A DNA stretch of 34,902 nt from Candidatus Saccharimonadota bacterium (GTDB taxonomy: Bacteria > Patescibacteriota > Saccharimonadia > Saccharimonadales > Saccharimonadaceae), in the NCBI GenBank assembly GCA_017509895.1, contig JAFWOH010000008.1, positions 1 to 34,902 on the forward strand. The letters run 5' to 3'. How positions within the stretch are numbered: the stretch's first letter is position 1; every line of letters begins with the position of its first letter. This document shows, piece after piece, positions 1 through 7,944 of the stretch. The translations under genes and the position numbers were made by a program. The notes under the pieces are model-generated. The model saw nothing but the letters and a program-made list of their open reading frames with translations, was not told where the DNA came from and did not search any database.

Positions 1-2
1 AA

Positions 3-116
3 AGACGATTAAGAAGACATCAAAATAAGACTAACAATCGCCCTATGAGACCACTAAATTACTACTCTCCTAAACAAGTTTTAGAAGACTATAAGAATAA
101 ACACTTAAACAAATAA
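3..116 (+). CDS. C-terminal end of a putative transposase/integrase (partial)
   Basis: An open frame enters from the left edge and stops at TAA 114-116. The last residues include NNRPMRPLNYYSPKQVL, which resembles the C-terminal signature of IS30/IS3-type integrase-core transposases (N-x-R-P, then L-x-Y, then S/T-P-x-x-x). Only about 37 residues are visible and the DDE catalytic residues are outside the window, so family assignment is tentative. The stretch 117-161 after it holds nothing recognisable apart from AT-rich sequence. If correct, an insertion element borders the hrcA locus. Confidence 0.35.
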   Translation, partial: RRLRRHQNKTNNRPMRPLNYYSPKQVLEDYKNKHLNK

Positions 117-161
117 TTCTCATATGTTCGTTAATCCTACAAAAATGAACTTTTTTAAATT

Positions 162-199
162 TTAGCACTCTTGCCATCAGTCTGCCAAAGTAGTATAAT
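162..199 (+). promoter_or_regulatory. Degenerate CIRCE operator overlapping the hrcA promoter
   Basis: The left half TTAGCACTC (162-170) is a perfect CIRCE half-site. After 9 nt, GTCTGCCAA (180-188) matches the right half GAGTGCTAA at 6 of 9 positions. A -35 TTGCCA (171-176) lies in the CIRCE spacer and TATAAT (194-199) follows after 17 nt. The perfect CIRCE before clpC has exactly the same placement relative to its -35 and -10, which supports this weaker site as a true HrcA operator (autoregulation). Confidence 0.75.
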
Positions 200-206
200 A
201 AAAAGT

Positions 207-971
207 ATGGATTTAACAGAGCGTCAGAAGGAAATCCTCTTTGCCATTGTCGAGGAATATTCAGAGATGGCCACTCCCGTCGGGAGTGTCACTCTCGCAA
301 AGCTTTTTGATGTCTCTAGCGCGACGATTCGCACGGAGATGGCGAGGCTCGAGAGTCTCGGCCTGATTGCTCAGCCTCATACTTCCGCCGGCCGCATCCC
401 GACAGACGCCGGCTATCGCCTTTATGTCAATTCCATGACCGAGGAAGTAGATCGCGAGATTGACAGCGAGCCAGATTATTATGAATCTCCTCTCCAGATT
501 AAAATTAGTACTCCGCCTTCCTTAGATCGCTCGGCCCATGCTCTCGAGATGCGCGTTTCTTCTCAGGCCCGCGCAGACCTTGCGATTCGTAGCGCCGTCG
601 ATTCGCTCGTCGAGCTCACCGGGAATCTCGGCCTTGCCACTATTGATGGTCAGCTTTATCTTTCTGGCATCTCTCGCCTCTTTACCCAGCCAGAGTTTTC
701 TGATAATTCTCGGGTTCAGGCCGTCGCAAAGCTCCTCGATAATCTTGAGCCTTGGCTCCGCGAGGCTGCCCCGGGTGACCCACTTAATATCTTTATCGGT
801 CAGGAAAATCCTATTGGCCGGTCTTCGGAGGTCTCACTCATCATTAGTAAATTCCGCTCGCCTTATTCGGACAATAGTTATATCGGCGTCCTCGGCCCCA
901 CTCGCCAGAATTACAGTCGGGTGATGTCGCTCGTTCGCCACGCTGGAAATAAATTGGAGGAAATCTTATGA
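207..971 (+). CDS. hrcA: Heat-inducible transcription repressor HrcA
   Basis: Repressor of class I heat-shock genes that binds CIRCE operators. The N-terminal winged helix is clear: a LTERQKEILFAIVEEY start, SSATIRTEMARLE recognition region, and SAGRIPTDAGYRLYV. The C-terminus carries IGVLGPTRQNYSRVM, another family hallmark. The start is ATG 207 rather than the upstream TTG at 171: TATAAT ends at 199, 7 nt before this ATG, so the mRNA should be essentially leaderless, and the TTG lies inside the operator. At 254 aa it is far shorter than typical HrcA (about 340 aa); the loss is in the middle GAF-like/dimerisation region. It overlaps grpE by ATGA and is probably co-transcribed with it. Confidence 0.93.
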   Translation: MDLTERQKEILFAIVEEYSEMATPVGSVTLAKLFDVSSATIRTEMARLESLGLIAQPHTSAGRIPTDAGYRLYVNSMTEEVDREIDSEPDYYESPLQIKISTPPSLDRSAHALEMRVSSQARADLAIRSAVDSLVELTGNLGLATIDGQLYLSGISRLFTQPEFSDNSRVQAVAKLLDNLEPWLREAAPGDPLNIFIGQENPIGRSSEVSLIISKFRSPYSDNSYIGVLGPTRQNYSRVMSLVRHAGNKLEEIL

Positions 972-1468
972 AAAAACCTTTTAAAAACCAATCTAATCAG
1001 CCTGAGTCTCAGGTCGAGGCGCAAGCTCAGCCAAAACCAACAGCCACATCTACTCCGGACCCTCGCGATGTAAAAATTACAGAATTGACCAATGATCTCC
1101 AGCGCACTCGTGCCGATTTTGAAAATTATCGGAAACAGATTGATACCCAAAAGGCCACCGCGATAAATCTCGCAAGGCTCGATACGGTAGAAAAGCTCCT
1201 TCCGCTCCTTGACGATATCGACCGCGCTATCTCTAGCACACCAGCATTAAAACCTCTGGAAAAATCTCTTGAAAAAACGGTCAAGGAACTTGGTCTCACT
1301 AAAATCGAGGCCACGCCGGGCTCAGATTTCAATCCAGATTTTCATGACGCCATCTCTATGGAAGACGCCGGTGGCGAAAAGGAAGTTATCGCCGAGGTTC
1401 TCCGCCCGGGCTATCTCTATGGCTCCGAGGTTCTCCGCCCCGCCATGGTCAAAGTAAAAACTGTCTAG
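968..1468 (+). CDS. grpE: Nucleotide exchange factor GrpE
   Basis: Co-chaperone that releases ADP from DnaK. The 166-aa product has a polar, Gln/Pro-rich N-terminal tail, a helical region around LQRTRADFENYRKQ (GrpE signature-like), and a C-terminal beta domain with FNPDFHDAISMED and EVLRPGYLYGSEVLRPAMVKV, matching the family pattern of HEA...v...l..GY...rvlRpa.V.V. ATG 968 overlaps the hrcA TGA (969-971), indicating translational coupling and shared HrcA/CIRCE control. No dnaK or dnaJ follows; the next gene has its own promoter, so those partners must lie elsewhere. Confidence 0.93.
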   Translation: MKKPFKNQSNQPESQVEAQAQPKPTATSTPDPRDVKITELTNDLQRTRADFENYRKQIDTQKATAINLARLDTVEKLLPLLDDIDRAISSTPALKPLEKSLEKTVKELGLTKIEATPGSDFNPDFHDAISMEDAGGEKEVIAEVLRPGYLYGSEVLRPAMVKVKTV

Positions 1469-1498
1469 ATTCCCGTTCACTATGATATAATAGAGAAT

Positions 1499-2254
1499 AT
1501 GAGTAAAAACGACCCTATCGTCATTGATTACAATGGCTATGATTACGAAAAATTTTGGAAAGATTCTGGGCGGGATTATGAAGATGCGGCGGACAAGCTC
1601 GCGATTCGAAAACTTCTCCCGAAGGAAATCGAGAGCATCGTCGATATCGCTGGTGGCTATGGTCGCCTCGCACCGGAATATATCAATCGTGCGAAAAAAT
1701 CCACTCTCTTTGATTATTCAAAGACCGAGCTAGCACAGGCCAAGGAAATTTATGGAGATAAACTCGCGACCAAGGCCGGCGATGCTTATAATATGCCCTT
1801 TCAGGACGGGGAGTTTTCTGCCGTCATCATGGTCCGCGCCACTCATCATTTTGAGGATGTCGAAAAGGTCATCAAGGAAATCTATCGCATCTTAAAGCCC
1901 GGCGGTGTCGCGGTCATCGAAGTCGCCAATAAAAAGACCTTCCCCCGGATGATTCGCTATTGGCGTGGGAAGTCCGATGTCAATCCTTTTGATCTCTCAA
2001 TTGAAAACCGTAAAGATGTCTCAAAAACCGTCTTTTATAATTATCATCCAAAATACATTGAAAAAATCTTTAGAAATGCCGGCTTTAAAATCGAAAAGGT
2101 TCGCTCCGTCTCTAATTTCCGCTCGAAAAAACTAAAAAAAGTCTTTCGTAAAAAAGGTTTGATGTTTCTCGAGCATGGCGCCCAAAAGGCCCTCGCCCCG
2201 GTCCGCTTTGCCCCCTCGATTTACTATCGCCTGAGAAAGCCAATAGAGAATTAA
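1499..2254 (+). CDS. Class I SAM-dependent methyltransferase
   Basis: A Methyltransf_11-type Rossmann methyltransferase of 251 aa. Motif I is IVDIAGGYGRLAPEY near residue 45, the acidic loop is around LFDYSKTEL, and the post-motif region PFQDGEFSAVIMVRATHHF leads into ILKPGGVAVIEVANK. The substrate cannot be deduced; the basic C-terminus (many Lys/Arg from about residue 200) could contact membrane lipid or RNA. TGATATAAT (-10 at 1486-1491) ends 7 nt before ATG, predicting a leaderless mRNA independent of grpE. Its stop codon overlaps that of the convergent phosphoketolase gene in the tetranucleotide TTAA (2251-2254). Confidence 0.8.
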   Translation: MSKNDPIVIDYNGYDYEKFWKDSGRDYEDAADKLAIRKLLPKEIESIVDIAGGYGRLAPEYINRAKKSTLFDYSKTELAQAKEIYGDKLATKAGDAYNMPFQDGEFSAVIMVRATHHFEDVEKVIKEIYRILKPGGVAVIEVANKKTFPRMIRYWRGKSDVNPFDLSIENRKDVSKTVFYNYHPKYIEKIFRNAGFKIEKVRSVSNFRSKKLKKVFRKKGLMFLEHGAQKALAPVRFAPSIYYRLRKPIEN

Positions 2255-3474
2255 ACTAAAATATCCGTCCCTAGCTCTCTTGCGTGCTGTCTATTCAGCT
2301 TTATCAAACTCTCATATTTCACGATTAAATCTTCGCGTCCTAAATCGCGCACCACTTCTAGTGCCAAATCATATCGCGAAGCGTGGTTTAAAGCCAGCAT
2401 CTCAAACGGCGTCGTCGTCGAGCCTCGCTCATTAAAGCCATGCGCCCGAATCCGAATCGGGTCGGTATATTGCATTAAAATACTCTTCAAAGTCTCTGGA
2501 TAGCCATGAAAATTCGCAATAATCGCCGCCCGCTCCCCGAAATAATGTTTAAATGTTTCTAGTCCAAGCGGGTTTAAAGTCGTCCCAATCTGATTATAGG
2601 ATAAAGCCGCAATATTTATTGTCCGGATTTTTACCTCTGGCAAATCTTCGTTTAAAATCCGCGTGGCATAAATCGCCTCGCGTGTCGTAATATCTCCAAC
2701 GCCAAGAAACACATAATCTGGCTCCATAAAATCATCACAGTTTGAGGCAAAACCGAGTACGCTCGCCCCGCCATTTTCGAGCTGAAACTTAGCGTGGTTT
2801 TTATCAATCCATCGTGGCTCCGGAGATTTATTGAATGTAGTAAGATTTACCACATTAGACGAAGAAAGCATAAAATCAAATGCCGCCGTCGCCGCCACAT
2901 CATCTATCGGGAATAGACAGTTTACCCGCCTATTCGGTACAGCGAGCAAAGTCGAAATTAAAGCCGGAGACTGATGCGAAAAGCCATTATGATCCTGTCG
3001 CCAGCAAGTACTCGTCGAAAGCAAATTCATCGCCGGGAATCGCTCTGGGCTCCCGTCCGGCTCCTTTCGCCACTCCGTCTCCTCGACTTGTTTTAAGAAT
3101 TTTAGATGTTGCAAAATCTGTGAAGAAACAATCTGGAAAAACGCCTCATAGCTCGTCATAAAGGCCTGCTCCTTATTTCCGAGTACATGCCCCGCCTGCA
3201 TCGCAAATAAAGTATTCTCAGACAGAAGCTCAATAATCCGTCCCTTTGCTGATTCTGGCAAATCCCAAATTTTGATGTCCTCTAGAAAGGCCCTTTCTGA
3301 AACATCATAAACCGCATCCAGCCGGTTGCTCGTCGTCTCGTCTGGCGAAAAAAGATAAAGATGAGGGTCTTTTTGCATCTCGAGGGCTAGTAGTTTTCCA
3401 ATCTGGCGTGCCGGAGAAAAACTTTCCGCGCCCGGATTCTCGATTCTATCTGGCATTTCGTCTATATAGCTCAT
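2251..3474 (-). CDS. Phosphoketolase, C-terminal half (split gene)
   Basis: This 407-aa protein corresponds to the second half of xylulose-5-phosphate/fructose-6-phosphate phosphoketolase (XFP and XFP_C domains). Visible hallmarks are FSPDETTSNRL, LSENTLF, SYEAFFQIVSSQILQHLKFLK, CWRQDHNGFSHQSP, and near the end IIANFHGYPETL and IRAHGFNERGSTTTPFEMLALN, which parallel the canonical FGPDE, WRQDHNGFSHQDP, FHGYP and GTTTPFDM motifs. Its ATG overlaps the TGA of the N-terminal half gene (ATGA at 3471-3474), so the two are translationally coupled. The two products together (about 760 aa) match one normal phosphoketolase. Function requires the partner; alone it lacks the main ThDP-binding half. Confidence 0.82.
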   Translation of the reverse strand: MSYIDEMPDRIENPGAESFSPARQIGKLLALEMQKDPHLYLFSPDETTSNRLDAVYDVSERAFLEDIKIWDLPESAKGRIIELLSENTLFAMQAGHVLGNKEQAFMTSYEAFFQIVSSQILQHLKFLKQVEETEWRKEPDGSPERFPAMNLLSTSTCWRQDHNGFSHQSPALISTLLAVPNRRVNCLFPIDDVAATAAFDFMLSSSNVVNLTTFNKSPEPRWIDKNHAKFQLENGGASVLGFASNCDDFMEPDYVFLGVGDITTREAIYATRILNEDLPEVKIRTINIAALSYNQIGTTLNPLGLETFKHYFGERAAIIANFHGYPETLKSILMQYTDPIRIRAHGFNERGSTTTPFEMLALNHASRYDLALEVVRDLGREDLIVKYESLIKLNRQHARELGTDILV

Positions 3475-4532
3475 AGCAAAAATCCTTTCTCTGGGTCAAA
3501 CAGCTCATTAAATTTATAGGACGAAAGCCAATGCTGTAATTCTGAAAGTTCCTCCGGGTCCGTCTTTGCCTCTGGCAAAGGTATCTGGTGAGCCAAATAA
3601 TTCCCAGCCACTTTTTTGCCCTTAACATATTCCGGCCCACCCGCACCTTTCTCGGTCCGCATAATAATAAATGGTGGGTTCTTAGTATAAGCATCTTCTT
3701 TTATACCATAAGCATTTATATTGTTACCATAAGCACTTCCAGATTTACCACTATCATTTTCAAAATTACCATTATCATTATGCAACTTAGCGTAAAAACT
3801 TTCAAAAACTAATAGCGCTCGGTAGAATCTGTCTGGGCTACCATCAATCAAAATCGGATTAAAACCAAAACCACGAATCAGCGAAAAAAGCTCTCTTTCC
3901 GCCTTTCGCCCCGAAATCGTCGGGCCAGAAATTTTATAGCCATTAAGATGCAAAATCGGTAGTACGGCCCCGTTAAATCGCGAAGCACAAAGTTTTACTA
4001 AGTTTAATGAGGAAAGACAAGTCGCCGTCTCAAATTCTCCATCGCCAAGTAAAACCGCGATGGTTTTTTCTGGATGCCCGAGTGCCGCTCCATAGGCCTC
4101 CCCTAGGGCATACCCCAGCTCGCCTCCTTCGCAAATCACTCCCGGCGTCATCGGGCTGGCATGAGAGGGGTATCCACCCGGCCAAGAAAAATTCCGACAA
4201 ATCTCAATCAAATTTTCATACGGACTCCCCTGCAGATTCGTATCCACGCGCGAAAGTTCTCCATCGATAAACAAATTCGCCTGCAGAGCCGGAAATCCAT
4301 GCCCCGGCCCGAGGATAAAACTAAAATCTTTAGTCCGCGCGTCAAAATACGCCTTTAAATTAGCATAAGCCACATCAATCCCATGGCATGTCCCCCAATG
4401 CCCGAGCAATCTCGGCTTTATATCGTCAAAGGTCAAATCTCTTTCAAGCAAAAAGTCATCCTGCAAAAAAAGCTGTGCCACGACAAGATAATCTGCCGCC
4501 CGTATGCGCTTTTTAATGGCCTGCTTATCCAT
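3471..4532 (-). CDS. Phosphoketolase, N-terminal ThDP-binding half (split gene)
   Basis: The 353-aa product matches XFP_N: RAADYLVVAQLFLQDD, IKPRLLGHWGTCHG, GPGHGFPALQAN, FSWPGGYPSHASP, GGELGYALGEAYGAA, the ThDP/Mg motif GDGEFET, GAVLPILHLNGYKISGPT and LAHQIPLP, all recognisable phosphoketolase signatures. The enzyme cleaves xylulose-5-P or fructose-6-P with phosphate to acetyl phosphate. The start was set at 4532 because a minus-strand TGGTATAAT (-10 at 4540-4545) lies 7 nt upstream; an ATG 15 codons earlier would put the promoter inside the gene. Residues about 247-280 are an Asn/Gly/Tyr-rich low-complexity stretch not expected in this family. GDGE is followed by divergent sequence compared with the usual TGPLATSWHSN, so substrate preference may differ. 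Confidence 0.82.
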   Translation of the reverse strand: MDKQAIKKRIRAADYLVVAQLFLQDDFLLERDLTFDDIKPRLLGHWGTCHGIDVAYANLKAYFDARTKDFSFILGPGHGFPALQANLFIDGELSRVDTNLQGSPYENLIEICRNFSWPGGYPSHASPMTPGVICEGGELGYALGEAYGAALGHPEKTIAVLLGDGEFETATCLSSLNLVKLCASRFNGAVLPILHLNGYKISGPTISGRKAERELFSLIRGFGFNPILIDGSPDRFYRALLVFESFYAKLHNDNGNFENDSGKSGSAYGNNINAYGIKEDAYTKNPPFIIMRTEKGAGGPEYVKGKKVAGNYLAHQIPLPEAKTDPEELSELQHWLSSYKFNELFDPEKGFLL

Positions 4533-4627
4533 ATATATAATTATACCATAAGCGAAATCATTTAGATTTAGATGCAAACAAAAATCTATATCTATCTTAT
4601 CGGACCGGCTTATGCTATAATAATTTC

Positions 4628-5113
4628 ATGGATTTTTCACAAGCGGATATCAAGAACATCAAAAACCTCAAGACCGCTAAAAATCTTCGCACCGCTAAAC
4701 ACTCTGCTCCTCTAGCAAAGCGTTTTGCCATTATCATCATTATTTTTTGTTCCGCAATCATTCTATTAAACATCGTCGCCAATGCCTATTTCAATCCGGG
4801 GGCCGTCGTAGATCGCGAGATTAATAATCTCGCTAAAGAATATTATGAAGATTATCTCTATCAAAATATGACCACAGGTCTCAGCGAAGAGGAAATTGCA
4901 AAAGAGTTAGCCCGTTATGAAAAATCTGGCACCGGAAATGTCTATCTGCGCCAGCTTCTCCTCTATGATTCCGGCCGTCGCGAAGATGCCGCCAGCTATT
5001 TTAACCATAAAGGCTACACTTGCGACCGCAATAAGACTTATGTTAAATATTATCCCGAACCTCCTTTCAAAAAAGAGAATTATCATTTTGAAATAAAATT
5101 AGCTTGTGAATAA
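4628..5113 (+). CDS. Small single-pass membrane protein of unknown function
   Basis: I do not recognise this 161-aa protein. It has a basic N-terminus of about 32 residues, one strongly hydrophobic helix (FAIIIIIFCSAIILLNIVA, roughly residues 33-51), then a Glu/Tyr-rich soluble domain with two cysteines near the C-terminus (in YTCDRN and KLACE) that could form a disulfide outside the membrane. TGCTATAAT (-10 at 4616-4621) ends 6 nt before ATG, so the start is well supported and the transcript should be leaderless. It sits divergent from the phosphoketolase genes and 42 nt upstream of the PBP gene. An extracytoplasmic role in the envelope is inference from topology only. Confidence 0.7.
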   Translation: MDFSQADIKNIKNLKTAKNLRTAKHSAPLAKRFAIIIIIFCSAIILLNIVANAYFNPGAVVDREINNLAKEYYEDYLYQNMTTGLSEEEIAKELARYEKSGTGNVYLRQLLLYDSGRREDAASYFNHKGYTCDRNKTYVKYYPEPPFKKENYHFEIKLACE

Positions 5114-5155
5114 TAAACTGTGATATAATTATATACACAGTGTATGGAGAAAGCT

Positions 5156-7909
5156 ATGAGTAATAATAAGAGTGGGCAAAAAACTGCACCAAAAAGAAGT
5201 CATTTTGCAAGAAAAAATAAAAGTAAATCTACCTATACTAGTCTAATGTATAAGTCTAAGGTTAAAAGAGACGAGAAGGCTAGAAAAAAGGCAGAAGATT
5301 TAGCGACTCTTCCAAAGACTCCGGTCAAGCGTTTTTTTGCACATCTTCATCCAAAGCGGGTTTTCCACTATTGGTTCTCTTGGAACGGCCTGAAAAAAAT
5401 CGGGAAGTTTCTTGCCGCCTGTGTTCTCCTCGGTATTATTGCGGTCGGTGCCCTCTTTCTCTATTACAAAAAGGACCTCGAGGCTATTCGCCTAGATGAG
5501 CTCAAGGTCTCTGAGACAGTCAATACTTATCTTGATAGAAACGGTGAAATTCTTTGGGAAGATCGTGGTGATGGCGATTATCGCCTCGTCGTCGATGGCA
5601 GCGAGATTTCCACTTACATGCGTCAGGCTACCGTCGCGATTGAGGATCGTAATTTCTATAATCACAACGGCGTTGATTTGTTCTCCCTTGTCCGTGCTGC
5701 CTTCTCTACCCTCTCCGGCAAAAGTGTCCAGGGCGGCTCTACCCTTACGCAACAGCTCATCAAGCAGGTTTATTTCTCCGACGAGTCTAGTGACCGCGGC
5801 CTGACCGGTGTTCCTCGAAAGATTAAAGAGGCGATTCTTGCTCTCGAGGTCGAAAAGATGTATGACAAGGAGCAGATTATCTCCATGTATCTCAACGAGT
5901 CTCCTTATGGCGGCCGCCGAAACGGTGTTGAGTCTGCCGCCCAGACTTACTTTGGCAAATCTGCGCGAGATTTGACTCTGGCGGAGTCTGCTCTCCTTGC
6001 GGCCATTCCTCAAAATCCTGCTGTCTTCAATCCCTATAATGAATATGGCCATGAGCAACTTATCTGGCGCCAGCAATATACTCTTGATGTCATGGCCGAA
6101 CTTGGCTTTATCACCGAGGCTCAAAGAGACGAGGCTAAGGCCGTCCCGATTTTAGATCAAATCCAGCCTGAACAAGAGCAGTATAGCAACATGAAAGCGC
6201 CTCATTTCGTCCTCGCCGTTAAAAGCTATCTGGAAGATAAATATGGGGTCAAGACCATGCGCTCCGGTGGCTTTACGATTAAAACTACCCTCGATTACCG
6301 CGCTCAACAAATGGCTGAGCAGGCTGTCGCCGATGGTGCCGCGCTCTTTTATACGAACGCATCGGATAACATCTCCTTATCATCAGTCGATGTCGAGACT
6401 TCCCAAGTCATCGCCATGGTTGGCTCCGCTGACTGGAACGCCCCGGTCTATGGCCAGGTTAACGCCGCCACTTCTCCACTTGAGCCGGGTTCTTCAATCA
6501 AGCCGATTCTGGACTACGCTCCTCTCTTTATGCAGCGTTCCGATATAAATTATGGCCCGGGCTCGGTCCTCCGTGACGAAAACATTGACTCCCTCTATTG
6601 CGCGGGCTACAGCGGTACTTGTGCCCTCCGTAATGCTTCTGGCCAGTTCTATGGCAATATCACAATCAGAAAGGCTCTTGGCAACTCCCTAAACATCTCG
6701 GCGGTTAAGGCTCTCTACATTAACGGCATTGATAATTCTCTGGAAATTGCTCACGCCCTCGGCGACCAATATTATTGTTCAGAAAACAACAATGCTGGGC
6801 TCTCGATGGCTATCGGTTCAGGTTGCAATGTCATTCCAATTGAACACGCCAATGCTTATGCCTCGATCGCTCGTGGTGGCTCGGCTAAACCTCTAGCCTA
6901 TGTCCTCGAAGTTAAAAACTCTGCTGGTGACATAATTGAACAATGGGAAGATTCCGCCGGTGAGCGTGTCATCGACGAACAGGTTGCCTACATGATCTCA
7001 AACATTCTTTCCGACGCTAGCGCCCGTACCATTACCTTCGGTTCTCAAGCGCGCGACTACGGTTTCTACATGGATGGTATCTGGAGCGCATCTAAGACCG
7101 GTACGACTACTACTGCAGTATATACTCAAGCCAAGGATTCCTGGATGGTTTCTTACACTCCGGCGGTCGCTACGGTCGTCTGGAACGGTAATCATGACGG
7201 CTCCGCCCTAGGTGCGAACACTAACTATGTCGTCAGAAAAGTGATTGATTCATATATGCGCCCGGTTCACTTTGATTTGTATGGCCCAGAGGGTCGCTGG
7301 TCTCAGAATCAAGAGCCGGTCAAGCCGGCTGGTATCCAGACCCTCACCGTCGGCGGCACGACTGACATCTGGCCTAGCTGGTATGGTTCCTCTTCCTCTG
7401 GTGTTTCCACTCAGAAATTAACCTTTAACAAGCTCAATAAAAAGCTCGCCTCCGATTGTACCCCGGCCAATCTCAGAGTTCAGGTTGAGGCCACCGTCAC
7501 GATTGATCCAATGACTAAACAAGAGGTCTGGTATGTCCCAGATGAATACAAGCGCGATGAAAAAGACGATTGTACCGAGGGATATAACGCACCAAAAGTC
7601 AATCTAGAGGTCATCAAGAAGACACCTTCCGGAGACAGTACCGATAAAGACAAGGATAAAACCGAAACAGACAAGAAAGAGAATACTTCCGAATATGCCG
7701 GTGCGACCCTAAGGATTACCGCCTCGAAAGGTTCCGGGGACCTCAAGAGCTGGCAGCTCATCGTCGATGGCAGCGTCGTAAAGAGTGGCAATATCAGTAA
7801 TACGACCTTTGACCCCGGATACACCTTAAAGGGTACCGAGAAAAATATCAAGGCCGTCGTGACTGATGTCAATGATTATGAAAACGCCGCCGAGGTCAAT
7901 CTAAAGTAG
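5156..7909 (+). CDS. Class A penicillin-binding protein (transglycosylase/transpeptidase)
   Basis: Bifunctional peptidoglycan synthase of about 917 aa. Order: Lys/Arg-rich cytoplasmic tail; membrane segment near residues 82-105 (AACVLLGIIAVGALFLYY); GT51 glycosyltransferase with AIEDRNFYNHNGVD, QGGSTLTQQLIKQ and YLNESPYGGRRNGVESAAQTYFGK; transpeptidase with SxxK in EPGSSIKPI (about residue 445), SxN in GNSLNISA and KTG in ASKTGTTTT; then a charged linker (Asp/Lys-rich) and a C-terminal Ig-like region. ATG 5144 is also in frame, but GGAG at 5146-5149 correctly spaces the ATG at 5156, and the -10 (TATAAT 5124-5129) gives a leader of about 20 nt. With FemAB and UppP in the same window it supports an autonomous cell wall. 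Confidence 0.93.
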   Translation: MSNNKSGQKTAPKRSHFARKNKSKSTYTSLMYKSKVKRDEKARKKAEDLATLPKTPVKRFFAHLHPKRVFHYWFSWNGLKKIGKFLAACVLLGIIAVGALFLYYKKDLEAIRLDELKVSETVNTYLDRNGEILWEDRGDGDYRLVVDGSEISTYMRQATVAIEDRNFYNHNGVDLFSLVRAAFSTLSGKSVQGGSTLTQQLIKQVYFSDESSDRGLTGVPRKIKEAILALEVEKMYDKEQIISMYLNESPYGGRRNGVESAAQTYFGKSARDLTLAESALLAAIPQNPAVFNPYNEYGHEQLIWRQQYTLDVMAELGFITEAQRDEAKAVPILDQIQPEQEQYSNMKAPHFVLAVKSYLEDKYGVKTMRSGGFTIKTTLDYRAQQMAEQAVADGAALFYTNASDNISLSSVDVETSQVIAMVGSADWNAPVYGQVNAATSPLEPGSSIKPILDYAPLFMQRSDINYGPGSVLRDENIDSLYCAGYSGTCALRNASGQFYGNITIRKALGNSLNISAVKALYINGIDNSLEIAHALGDQYYCSENNNAGLSMAIGSGCNVIPIEHANAYASIARGGSAKPLAYVLEVKNSAGDIIEQWEDSAGERVIDEQVAYMISNILSDASARTITFGSQARDYGFYMDGIWSASKTGTTTTAVYTQAKDSWMVSYTPAVATVVWNGNHDGSALGANTNYVVRKVIDSYMRPVHFDLYGPEGRWSQNQEPVKPAGIQTLTVGGTTDIWPSWYGSSSSGVSTQKLTFNKLNKKLASDCTPANLRVQVEATVTIDPMTKQEVWYVPDEYKRDEKDDCTEGYNAPKVNLEVIKKTPSGDSTDKDKDKTETDKKENTSEYAGATLRITASKGSGDLKSWQLIVDGSVVKSGNISNTTFDPGYTLKGTEKNIKAVVTDVNDYENAAEVNLK

Positions 7910-7944
7910 ACCAGAATTTAATAATATGATAGAATAGAACAGAT

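Noticed and set aside
5492-6124. 210-aa minus-strand frame inside the PBP gene
   Set aside because: It lies wholly within the GT51 domain coding region, has no promoter or SD, and its product has no recognisable features; a shadow of codon bias.
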